Positions 1 to 6,672 of a stretch of DNA of 8,768 nt are shown one piece after another. Under the pieces are notes generated by a model. It was not told where the DNA came from. It ran no database searches and saw only the letters and a list, made by a program, of their open reading frames with translations. The stretch covers positions 1 through 8,768 of the forward strand of contig DGBF01000118.1 in NCBI GenBank assembly GCA_002384725.1, read 5' to 3'. The DNA comes from Flavobacteriales bacterium UBA4011. Its GTDB lineage: Bacteria > Bacteroidota > Bacteroidia > Flavobacteriales_D > Crocinitomicaceae. A program made the translations under genes and the position numbers. Position 1 is the first letter of the stretch. Each line of letters opens with the position of its first letter.

Positions 1-1149
1 GCTTTCGGCGAAAACTATCGTAGGCTTAAAGTGCTGTTCGATTAATCGTGACGCAACAATTCCGACTACTCCTTTGCTCCAACCTTCTTGATAAACAACT
101 GTAGATTTTCGGTTTGCATAAGCTTTGTCCGATGAAATAATCTCTAACGCTTCTCTTGTAATCGTTTCATCCAAAGCTCGCCGTTCGGTATTGTATTCGT
201 TGATGCTATTTGCAAACAAGGCAATTTCGTCGTCATCATCGGAAATCATGAGTCGTACAGCATCACTTCCCACGTTAATTCTTCCCGCGGCATTTATCCT
301 TGGAGCAATAGTGAACACCACATCGGTTAAAGAAAGGGGCTTTGCTTTACATGCGATTTCCAATAATTTGTCAAAGTTTTTTCTCGTATTATCATTAAAT
401 CGCTTCATTCCTTCAGCAGCAAGAATTCGGTTTTCATCTACCACCGTGACCAAATCGGCCCCAATTGCAATAGCAACGAAATCCAGCAGGTCGAATACTT
501 CTTTTTCGTCCCATTTATTTTTCTGCTGAAGAGCTTGTATAAATTTGAATCCAACTCCACACCCACATAAATCTTTGAACGGATACTCGCACCCTTTTTG
601 CTTCGGGTTTAAAATAATCGCATTGGGCAGTTCGGCGCCAGGTTCATGATGATCGCAAACGATTACGTCAATGCCATTTTCCACCACAAAGTCCAATTCC
701 GTTTTGTTCTTGATTCCACAATCTAACGTTATTATTAAATCAATTTTGTCGAGAACTGCTTTTTCCATGCCTTTTTGAGACACCCCGTAACCTTCGTCGT
801 ACCTGTCGGGTATGTAAAAAGCGAGGTTTTCAACTTTCTTATGCAAATAACTACGGAACAATGCAACCGAAGTTGTGCCATCCACGTCATAATCACCATA
901 CAGAAGTATTGATTGTTTTTTTTCAATGGCACCTGTCAACCGTTTTACAGCTAAATCCATCCCCTTCATCAGTTTTGGATCGTGCAATTTTTTGATATCT
1001 GGTCGAAAGAATTGTTCTGCTTGCGAAAAATCGTTGATGTCCCTTTGTAACAAAATTTCAGCGACTACCGCAGACACCTTAAGCGCGTTGCTCAAGCTTT
1101 CAATTTCTTTCTTAGAAATGGGAGGTGTGATTAACCAGCGTTTTTGCAT
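1..1149 (-). CDS. recJ: Single-stranded-DNA-specific exonuclease RecJ, C-terminus cut by window edge
   Basis: RecJ degrades single-stranded DNA 5' to 3' in recombination and mismatch or base-excision repair; it is cytoplasmic and needs Mn2+ or Mg2+. The frame is open from ATG at 1149 to base 1, giving 383 residues of a family usually about 565-580 long, so roughly the last third (the OB-fold part) lies outside. Motifs seen in order: YGDYDVDGTTS (84-94, metal-binding aspartates), YIPDRYDEGYG (112-122), LDCG (142-145), DHH (166-168), GADLV (230-234), RINAAGR (284-290, start of DHHA1) and GWSKGVVGIVASRL (356-369). All catalytic signatures are intact with no frameshift. Three cysteines (187, 195, 197) sit near the DHH block in a segment ending CGCGVGFKF. 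The start is the only ATG before the first conserved block and lies just 23 bp from the divergent small gene. The RecJ assignment is very secure; regulation is not visible. Confidence 0.97.
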   Translation of the reverse strand, partial: MQKRWLITPPISKKEIESLSNALKVSAVVAEILLQRDINDFSQAEQFFRPDIKKLHDPKLMKGMDLAVKRLTGAIEKKQSILLYGDYDVDGTTSVALFRSYLHKKVENLAFYIPDRYDEGYGVSQKGMEKAVLDKIDLIITLDCGIKNKTELDFVVENGIDVIVCDHHEPGAELPNAIILNPKQKGCEYPFKDLCGCGVGFKFIQALQQKNKWDEKEVFDLLDFVAIAIGADLVTVVDENRILAAEGMKRFNDNTRKNFDKLLEIACKAKPLSLTDVVFTIAPRINAAGRINVGSDAVRLMISDDDDEIALFANSINEYNTERRALDETITREALEIISSDKAYANRKSTVVYQEGWSKGVVGIVASRLIEQHFKPTIVFAES

Positions 1150-1172
1150 AAGTACGAATTTACCTTTAAGTT
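1150..1172. promoter_or_regulatory. 23-bp divergent gap between recJ and small gene, possible overlapping promoters
   Basis: The start codons of recJ (minus) and the small secreted-protein gene (plus) are separated by only these 23 bases, so any promoters must overlap each other or extend into the genes. Near matches to the Bacteroidota -7 box TAnnTTTG are TAAATTCG on the minus strand (1162-1155, for recJ) and TACCTTTA on the plus strand (1161-1168, for the small gene). Each differs at one position, and neither has a clear TTTG box at the usual spacing: the plus candidate has TTTG at 1143-1146, only 14 bases away. The transcripts would be almost leaderless. This is a weak call; the real promoters could lie inside the neighbouring coding sequences. 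Confidence 0.25.
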
Positions 1173-1376
1173 ATGAAAAAAACTGCCCTGCTTGGCCTGC
1201 TAATTTTACCTTTTTTAGGAATATCTCAGATTTACTTTGAATTTGCTAAACCCCTTCCTCCGGAAAGTCTGGCTTTGACTGCTCCATACGCACATCACTA
1301 TGGAAATTACAAATCGGATAAAAGTGATATTTACCTTGAATTGTCACCTATCGGAATCTATACCATTACAAACTAA
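1173..1376 (+). CDS. Small predicted secreted protein of unknown function, 67 residues
   Basis: I do not recognise this protein. It has a typical Sec signal peptide: MKK, a hydrophobic core (about residues 5-16), then a likely signal peptidase I site after GISQ (about residue 19). There is no lipobox cysteine, so it would be released to the periplasm or outside and not lipidated. The mature part is about 48 residues, tyrosine-rich, with a PLPP segment (27-30) and the stretch HYGNYKSDKSDIYLEL (42-57). It has no cysteine and no membrane segment after the signal. It ends with TAA 26 bases before a strong terminator, and reading past the stop gives only six more codons, so a longer protein is not hidden by one nonsense change. 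Evidence for being real: signal peptide, own terminator, and no larger gene in another frame. It could instead be the 5' remnant of a longer secreted-protein gene that lost its 3' part. Confidence 0.6.
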   Translation: MKKTALLGLLILPFLGISQIYFEFAKPLPPESLALTAPYAHHYGNYKSDKSDIYLELSPIGIYTITN

Positions 1377-1402
1377 TTAATTGTTGACGCAAAATAAGAA
1401 AG

Positions 1403-1436
1403 GCCCTCTCACTTTTTAAGTAGGGGGCGTTTTTTT
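1403..1436. terminator. Bidirectional intrinsic terminator between the small gene and ileS
   Basis: The arms GCCCTCT (1403-1409) and AGGGGGC (1422-1428) pair over 7 bp with one G-T wobble. After a bulged C1410 the stem continues with ACTT (1411-1414) and AAGT (1418-1421) around a TTT loop. Seven T residues follow on the plus strand (1430-1436), making a classic terminator for the small plus-strand gene. On the minus strand the same stem is followed by TTTCTTATTTT (1401-1391), so it can also end ileS transcripts, whose stop codon (TAG, 1476-1474) lies about 45 bases upstream of the stem. The two genes converge here, which fits a shared terminator. Confidence 0.85.
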
Positions 1437-1439
1437 ATG

Positions 1440-1466
1440 AGTTGAAATAATCAACTGATGTTTTTT
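1440..1466 (+). terminator. Weak second hairpin with T-tract behind the main terminator
   Basis: AGTTGA (1440-1445) and TCAACT (1451-1456) form a perfect 6-bp stem with an AATAA loop. A run of six T residues (1461-1466) follows after a 4-base gap on the plus strand. The stem is GC-poor and the spacer makes it a weak terminator at best. It sits directly after the strong hairpin and could be a fail-safe that stops plus-strand read-through before ileS, or it may be chance. Confidence 0.3.
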
Positions 1467-1473
1467 GCTCTAT

Positions 1474-4400
1474 CTATACCTTAGTTAAAACCAACTTGGT
1501 GTCACCTTCAGATTCAATATCTGTAACGAGCGCATTTTCATTAACAGCATTGAATATGATGCTATTCGCCAATACTTCGTTGCAAATAAAATCTCTATTC
1601 ACTACTACTGCTCCTTGAATAATATCGGTACTTTCCATAACAATAGCAATACGATCTGTCACTTCAAATCCAGCTTCTTTTCGGAAGTTCTGAACGCGAT
1701 TGATAACTTCTCTCGCCAAGCCTTCTTTGCGTAATTCATCAGTTATGGTTACATCCATGGCAACCGTATACGAACCTTCGCTCGCTACCAAAAGTCCCGG
1801 AATTTCTTGTGCTGAAATTTCGAAATCTTCTAATGTTAAATCGATGGCTTCACCATTCACATTGCCATTCCACCCACCATTCTTTTCAATCGCTTGAATT
1901 TCGGGTTGACCGAATTTGCTCACCAATCCAGCAATTGCTTTCATGTGTTTTCCATATTTCGGGCCGATGGTTTTGAAATTGGGTTTTATGCCTTTTACCA
2001 AAACATTGCTTCCTTCTTCCAATACCTCCAATTCTTTCACATTTGTTTCAGAAAGAATCAAATCTTGAACGTGCAAAACGTTTTTTACAAACTCCTGATC
2101 CAAAGCGGGAACCATTATTTTTTGAAGGGGTTGACGAACACGAATTCTTTCTTTTTTACGCAATCCTAGCACCAAAGAAGACACTTTTTGAGCAATCTCC
2201 ATTTGTTTTTCCAAGTCGGTATCAATCAAGCTTTCGTCCACTTTCGGGAAGTCGGCCAAATGCACAGATTCTTTGGTTCCTCCTTTTACAGATTGTAAAT
2301 CCAAATACAACTGATCCATGAAGAAAGGTGAAATCGGCGAACTTAAAATCGATATCGCTTCCAAACATGTAAACAAGGTTTGATAGGCCGAAAGTTTATC
2401 ATTTTGATCATCAGCCCCTTGTTTCCAGAATCGGCGGCGTGACAAACGTACAAACCAATTCGATAAATGATCGACTGTGAAATCTTGAATAGCACGTCCA
2501 GCTCTTGTTGGCTCGTAGGCTTCGAAAGCAGATTCTACTTCTTTTATCAAGGTATTCAATTGCGACAATATCCAACGGTCGATTTCTGGTCTTTCCTTGA
2601 TGGGTAAATCTGGCTGAGAATAATCGAACTCGTCGATATTTGCATACAGCGCGAAAAAGGAATACGTATTATATAGAGTCCCGAAGAATTTTCGTTGTAC
2701 TTCGGTAATTCCATCTTTGTCAAATTTCAGATTGTCCCACGGTTGCGCATTCGTAATCATGTACCAACGTGTAGCATCGGGACCGTATTTCGGCAAAATT
2801 TCAAATGGATCCTCAGCATTGCCCAAACGTTTCGACATTTTTTGTCCGTTTTTATCCAAAACCAATCCGTTTGAAACTACATTTTTGTAAGCAACAGAAT
2901 CGAACACCATGGTCGCAATGGCATGCAACGTATAGAACCAACCTCGTGTTTGATCCACTCCTTCCGCAATAAAATCGGCTGGATATGCCTTACTGTTGTC
3001 TATCGCTTCTTTGTTTTCGAATGGGTAATGCACTTGCGCATAAGGCATGGAACCCGAATCGAACCATACATCGATCAAATCTGACTCGCGGTGCATTGCT
3101 TCACCTTTTGGCGAAACCAAAACGATTTCATCGACATAGTTTTTATGTAAATCGACTTGCGCATAATTCTCTTTTGACATGTTGCCCACTTCGAAATCGG
3201 CAAAAGGATTTGTCATCATCATTCCAGCTGAAACAGAAGCGTCACAAGCTGTTTTTAATTCTTCGATAGAGGAAATACAAACGCGTTCAGCGCCATCTTC
3301 GGTCGACCAAATTGGGATAGGAATTCCCCAATAACGCGAACGAGAAAGATTCCAATCGTTCAAATTCTCCAACCATTTTCCGAAACGCCCTGTACCTGTC
3401 GACTCTGGTTTCCAATTAATGGTGGTATTCAATTCCATCATTCTGCCTTTAGCTTCCGTCGCTTTAACAAACCATGAATCCAAAGGGTAATACAATATCG
3501 GTTTGTCCGTTCTCCAGCAATGTGGGTAACTGTGGACATATTTTTCTACTTTGAAGGCGCGATTTCTTGTTTTCAAATCGATGGAAATCAAAACATCTAC
3601 AGATTTATCGGGCGCTTGACCGTCGTCGTAATATTCATTTTTAACGTACAATCCGGCCAATTCTCCCATTTCTGGTCTAAATTTTCCTTGTAAATCAACT
3701 AGAGGAACTAAATTTCCGTTTCCGTCATCGACCAACATACCAGGAACGCCAGCGTCTGCAGCGACTTTTGCATCGTCTGCTCCGAAAGTGGGTGCAGTGT
3801 GGACAATTCCTGTTCCGTCGTCAATTGTCACGAAATCTCCTCCGATAACCACAAATGCTTTTTCCGGATTTTCGGCTGGCTGCGCGTAAGGAAGCAATTG
3901 CTCGTAACGTACCCCGATCAAATCTTTACCTAGACACTCGTCAGCAATAAAGAAAGGAATCTGCTTGTCTCCTTCGGTGTAATTCGAAAGTTCGTCTTCG
4001 TTTTCTAAGGACTGAAATCCTTTTCCAAATTGGTAGCCCACCAAATTTTTCGCCAGGATGACGTTTTGTTTTTGGAAAGTATATGGATTGAATGTTTTAA
4101 CGAGAACGTATTCAATTTTTGGTCCAACCGTTAATGCAGTGTTTGAAGGTAATGTCCATGGAGTTGTTGTCCAAGCTAGGAGGAAGGTATCATCATTTGA
4201 ATCTGTCTTCCCTGGCAATCTCCCTTCAAAGGGAGAAGTAGTTCCATCGATCAATTTAAACTGTGCGACACACGAAGTATCCGTCACATCACGATATGCC
4301 CCCGGTTGGTTAATTTCGTGAGACGACAATCCTGTTCCCGCTTTAGGAGAATACGGCTGAATCGTGTATCCTTTATAAATTAAATTCTTTTTGTACAATT

Positions 4401-4899
4401 GACCGAGCAACCACCAAACCGACTCCATATACTTGGGTTCATAGGTGATGTAGGGATGGCTCATGTCGACCCAATAGCCCATTTTTTCCGTCAGATTGTT
4501 CCAAACATCAGTGTATTGCATCACGGTTTTGCGACACGCTTTGTTGTATTCTTCCACCGAAATTTTTATTCCAATATCTTCTTTTGTAATTCCGAGTGCT
4601 TTTTCAACGCTTAATTCTACAGGTAAACCATGGGTATCCCAACCCGCTTTTCGCTGTACTTGAAATCCTTTGAGCGTTTTGTATCGACAAAAAATATCTT
4701 TGATCGCTCTTCCCATAACATGGTGAATCCCAGGCATACCGTTGGCAGAGGGTGGCCCTTCGTAAAAAACAAACGACGGATCTCCTTCGTGTTCCGAAAT
4801 CGATTTTTCAAAAATTTGGTTTTGTTTCCAATTCTCTTGAATCTTGTCGGCAACTTTTGGTAAATCTAAACCTTCGTAAACGGGATATTTTTTGGACAT
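1474..4899 (-). CDS. ileS: Isoleucyl-tRNA synthetase, long IleRS2-like form with GxHH signature
   Basis: This cytoplasmic class I enzyme activates isoleucine with ATP, charges tRNA-Ile, and hydrolyses mischarged valine. It has 1141 residues from ATG 4899, the long form usual in Bacteroidota. Domain order: catalytic start with GPPSANGMPGIHH (48-60); CP1 editing domain with WTTTPWTLPSNTA (243-255) and GTGIVHTAPTFGADD (362-376); return to the Rossmann fold with DVWFDSGS (610-617) and DQTRGWF (649-655); KMSKR (687-691, ATP-binding loop); then the helical anticodon-binding domain (about 740-900) and a C-terminal domain without an obvious zinc-finger cysteine cluster, as expected for IleRS2-like enzymes. 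The usual HxGH signature reads Gly57-Ile58-His59-His60, a position swap seen directly in the DNA (4731-4720). An in-frame ATG at 4923 would add MPLENRTK, but it overlaps the -7 promoter box, so 4899 is preferred. The gene stands alone, convergent with the small plus-strand gene. Confidence 0.97.
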   Translation of the reverse strand: MSKKYPVYEGLDLPKVADKIQENWKQNQIFEKSISEHEGDPSFVFYEGPPSANGMPGIHHVMGRAIKDIFCRYKTLKGFQVQRKAGWDTHGLPVELSVEKALGITKEDIGIKISVEEYNKACRKTVMQYTDVWNNLTEKMGYWVDMSHPYITYEPKYMESVWWLLGQLYKKNLIYKGYTIQPYSPKAGTGLSSHEINQPGAYRDVTDTSCVAQFKLIDGTTSPFEGRLPGKTDSNDDTFLLAWTTTPWTLPSNTALTVGPKIEYVLVKTFNPYTFQKQNVILAKNLVGYQFGKGFQSLENEDELSNYTEGDKQIPFFIADECLGKDLIGVRYEQLLPYAQPAENPEKAFVVIGGDFVTIDDGTGIVHTAPTFGADDAKVAADAGVPGMLVDDGNGNLVPLVDLQGKFRPEMGELAGLYVKNEYYDDGQAPDKSVDVLISIDLKTRNRAFKVEKYVHSYPHCWRTDKPILYYPLDSWFVKATEAKGRMMELNTTINWKPESTGTGRFGKWLENLNDWNLSRSRYWGIPIPIWSTEDGAERVCISSIEELKTACDASVSAGMMMTNPFADFEVGNMSKENYAQVDLHKNYVDEIVLVSPKGEAMHRESDLIDVWFDSGSMPYAQVHYPFENKEAIDNSKAYPADFIAEGVDQTRGWFYTLHAIATMVFDSVAYKNVVSNGLVLDKNGQKMSKRLGNAEDPFEILPKYGPDATRWYMITNAQPWDNLKFDKDGITEVQRKFFGTLYNTYSFFALYANIDEFDYSQPDLPIKERPEIDRWILSQLNTLIKEVESAFEAYEPTRAGRAIQDFTVDHLSNWFVRLSRRRFWKQGADDQNDKLSAYQTLFTCLEAISILSSPISPFFMDQLYLDLQSVKGGTKESVHLADFPKVDESLIDTDLEKQMEIAQKVSSLVLGLRKKERIRVRQPLQKIMVPALDQEFVKNVLHVQDLILSETNVKELEVLEEGSNVLVKGIKPNFKTIGPKYGKHMKAIAGLVSKFGQPEIQAIEKNGGWNGNVNGEAIDLTLEDFEISAQEIPGLLVASEGSYTVAMDVTITDELRKEGLAREVINRVQNFRKEAGFEVTDRIAIVMESTDIIQGAVVVNRDFICNEVLANSIIFNAVNENALVTDIESEGDTKLVLTKV

Positions 4900-4920
4900 T
4901 TTTGTGCGGTTTTCGAGGGG

Positions 4921-4951
4921 CAAAGATAGGGAAAGTTAGCTTAAAGCCGAA
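4921..4951 (-). promoter_or_regulatory. ileS promoter, Bacteroidota sigma-A type
   Basis: Reading on the minus strand, TATCTTTG (4928-4921) is a perfect match to the Bacteroidota -7 consensus TAnnTTTG. Exactly 19 bases upstream is TTCG (4951-4948), a 3 of 4 match to the -33 box TTTG at the preferred spacing. Transcription would begin a few bases downstream of 4921, leaving a leader of roughly 15-20 bases before ATG 4899. That is too short for a T-box or other riboswitch. The -33 box lies within the loop and arm of the inverted repeat at 4939-4968. Confidence 0.7.
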
Positions 4952-4968
4952 TGCTTTTGGCTTTAAGC
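4939..4968. repeat. Perfect 10-bp inverted repeat upstream of ileS
   Basis: GCTTAAAGCC (4939-4948) and GGCTTTAAGC (4959-4968) are exact reverse complements around a 10-base spacer. Five T residues follow on the plus strand (4969-4973), giving a terminator-like look, but no plus-strand gene ends here. On the minus strand no T-tract follows. The repeat covers the -33 region of the ileS promoter, so it could be an operator for a dimeric regulator, a small palindromic interspersed element, or part of an unannotated transcript. Confidence 0.6.
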
Positions 4969-5232
4969 TTTTTGCTTGAACAAAATCGCCTTTAAACAGA
5001 CTTTAAAACGTCAGTCTCATGTTTGCCAAAAAAGAGATAAAGTTAAGTAACCGTTTATTATCTTGAAAGACGTCTTTCAAGACTTTATTAAATCTTAAAA
5101 AAATAAAGAACGGGAAAAGAAGGAAGGCCTAGCAAAAGAACTGCTGAGTTCAAGGGTAAAATAACCCGAGTGAATCAAATGTGACGAAAATGAACTTGAC
5201 TTAATTCAGATTGAAGAAGAACACCGAATTGG
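4952..5232. other. Intergenic stretch between the polysaccharide cluster and ileS
   Basis: The 333 bases between the polymerase/ligase stop (5233) and the ileS start (4899) carry no credible protein gene on either strand. Apart from the ileS promoter and its inverted repeat, this part contains a perfect 22-bp palindrome (5061-5082). Next to it is a loose AT-rich inverted repeat, CTTTATT (5083-5089) with AATAAAG (5102-5108). A GGGT/ACCC pair lies at about 5154-5167. I see no tRNA and no clear intrinsic terminator for the polysaccharide genes on the minus strand. A T-rich minus-strand run (5107-5093) exists, but no stable stem precedes it. Confidence 0.6.
5061..5082. repeat. Perfect 22-bp palindrome
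   Basis: The half-site TCTTGAAAGAC (5061-5071) is followed immediately by its exact reverse complement (5072-5082), with no spacer. The symmetry ends at both flanks. It lies about 150 bp downstream of the polymerase/ligase gene and about 160 bp upstream of ileS. A spacer-free palindrome cannot form a normal RNA hairpin loop without opening the central pairs, and no T-tract follows, so a protein-binding site is more likely than a terminator. Its function is unknown. Confidence 0.7.
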
Positions 5233-6672
5233 TCAACCGTCAATGTTCTTCAGCCCTTTCAACCTAGACTCCAAAGCAATAAAAATTGCCGCTATTCCCC
5301 AGATAGGAACACTAGCTTTATCCGTATCCAGATAATTGTTCAAAAAACCGTGAATGAAATACGACGACAAGGCCAAAATCATGAAGAAAAGTAGTTGTTT
5401 AATCTCCTTGTCCTCAGCTGGCCAATCCAAGTGAAGTCGGATGCCTTTGTAGAAAACGAAGCCAATTAAAACCAAGAAAAAGATCAATCCCGGCAAGCCT
5501 GTCTCGGAAAGTGGACCCAAATATTCGCTGTGCGAATTTCCGGCATCGCCAAAATTGGTGGAAATAATCGTAAGGTTTTCTGGGGCTTGAAAACGGGCAT
5601 ATTCAAAAGCGTAGGTTCCAGGTCCGAACCCCATAACTGGGCGTTCTTTGAACATTTCCCAGGCGCACGACCAGCGATTGAGTCGTTCCAAATTAGAGGC
5701 GTCTGTTGTGACATTCGTAGCACTCTGTATTCGTTCACCAAAATCTTCGGTAGTGTGGTCTTGCTTGTTTCTCGCCAATTCCATCTGAAGATTGTCCCAT
5801 GAAAAGAACAAGGTTATTCCCAGAAAAGTAGTGACACCAAACAAGTACAAAAATTTGATTCTAAGTTTTATTACCAAGCCAATTCCAAAGGCACCCACCA
5901 CACTCAACCATGCAGCTCGCGTATAAGAAAAGTAAAGCCCGATCGCTAAAACGGCTATCATCGAAATCAAAACGACTTGGGTGAGTAAGGTGTATTTTTT
6001 GCTCTGATACAATCCGATTGCCAACAACAAAGTCAGCGCGACAATGGCACCATAAATCGTATGGTCCTTGAAAAATGGCCACATCACCCAGTGACTTTCT
6101 TTTTCGCCAAAACTATAGGTCGCGTGGAAAGTAACGGTGTACAATACCGCAATAACCATTCCGATGACGAACAACCAAAGGAAGGTTTGAATGTTTTTCT
6201 TCTTACCGAAAACAATGGGCCCCAAGAGCAAAAGTGGGACGAAAAACCACAGTTTCGCGATGACAAACTTTATAGAAGCAAGCGGCTCTGATGAGCTAAT
6301 TGTACTCAATAAAAGCCAGGTCACATATCCTGCAGCAGCAATGAAAATAGGACTTCGCCATACATGTTTGGGAATAAATCCTTTTCTCGCTTCTTGCATG
6401 ATGAGTAAAAGCATCATTCCAAATAGCAAAGGTTCCGTTGGGATGAAAAGTCCGAAACTATTGGTGTATTCTTCAATATTGATGCTGAGCGGAGTCAGAA
6501 ATGCCAAGGCTAGAAAGCTGTACTCGGAATAATAGACGGCAAAATAAATGAATAATAATCCGATGGAAAGGAGAGCGAAATACGCTTGATCGAACCAAAT
6601 GAAGTACGCCGAAAACAGGATGTAAAGCAGCCCCGCGAGACCCAATCCAATATTCGAGCGAAGAAAGTGCAT
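5233..6672 (-). CDS. O-antigen polymerase/ligase family membrane protein (Wzy/WaaL type)
   Basis: This 479-residue inner-membrane protein has about 12-13 hydrophobic segments and one large external loop (about 291-393), the topology of the Wzy_C family. Members polymerise lipid-linked oligosaccharide repeat units or ligate finished glycans to an acceptor such as lipid A-core. Family signatures: SYTRAAWLS (249-257), ERLNRW with AWEMFKERPVMGFGPGTY (329-354), NSHSEYLGPLSETGLPG (379-395) closing the loop, and NNYLDTDKASVPIWG (445-459) near the end. Sequence alone does not separate polymerase from ligase; the flippase and chain-length genes immediately upstream favour a polymerase. Its ATG (6672-6670) shares one base with the TAA of the preceding gene (TAATG), so translation is probably coupled. 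It appears to be the last gene of the cluster; TGA at 5235-5233. Confidence 0.88.
   Translation of the reverse strand: MHFLRSNIGLGLAGLLYILFSAYFIWFDQAYFALLSIGLLFIYFAVYYSEYSFLALAFLTPLSINIEEYTNSFGLFIPTEPLLFGMMLLLIMQEARKGFIPKHVWRSPIFIAAAGYVTWLLLSTISSSEPLASIKFVIAKLWFFVPLLLLGPIVFGKKKNIQTFLWLFVIGMVIAVLYTVTFHATYSFGEKESHWVMWPFFKDHTIYGAIVALTLLLAIGLYQSKKYTLLTQVVLISMIAVLAIGLYFSYTRAAWLSVVGAFGIGLVIKLRIKFLYLFGVTTFLGITLFFSWDNLQMELARNKQDHTTEDFGERIQSATNVTTDASNLERLNRWSCAWEMFKERPVMGFGPGTYAFEYARFQAPENLTIISTNFGDAGNSHSEYLGPLSETGLPGLIFFLVLIGFVFYKGIRLHLDWPAEDKEIKQLLFFMILALSSYFIHGFLNNYLDTDKASVPIWGIAAIFIALESRLKGLKNIDG

Noticed and set aside
125..529. A 134-residue plus-strand reading frame opposite recJ
   Set aside because: The minus strand here encodes intact RecJ motifs (RINAAGR, GADLV), and the plus-strand protein is low-complexity and serine-rich with no recognisable domain.
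735..932. A 65-residue minus-strand frame inside recJ
   Set aside because: It is out of frame with recJ, whose catalytic motifs YGDYDVDG and YIPDRYDEGYG run unbroken through this stretch, so there is no frameshift to explain.
4900..4920. T-box or other leader riboswitch controlling ileS
   Set aside because: The predicted leader is only about 15-20 bases, and no T-box sequence or specifier hairpin is present; T-boxes are also not expected in Bacteroidota.
4752..4979. Plus-strand frame covering the ileS 5' end and promoter
   Set aside because: It is opposite conserved IleRS sequence and the promoter, with no recognisable protein features.
5093..5170. Intrinsic terminator for the polysaccharide genes on the minus strand
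   Set aside because: There is a GGGT/ACCC pair (about 5154-5167) and a separate T-rich run (5107-5093), but they are over 40 bases apart and the stem is only 4 bp.
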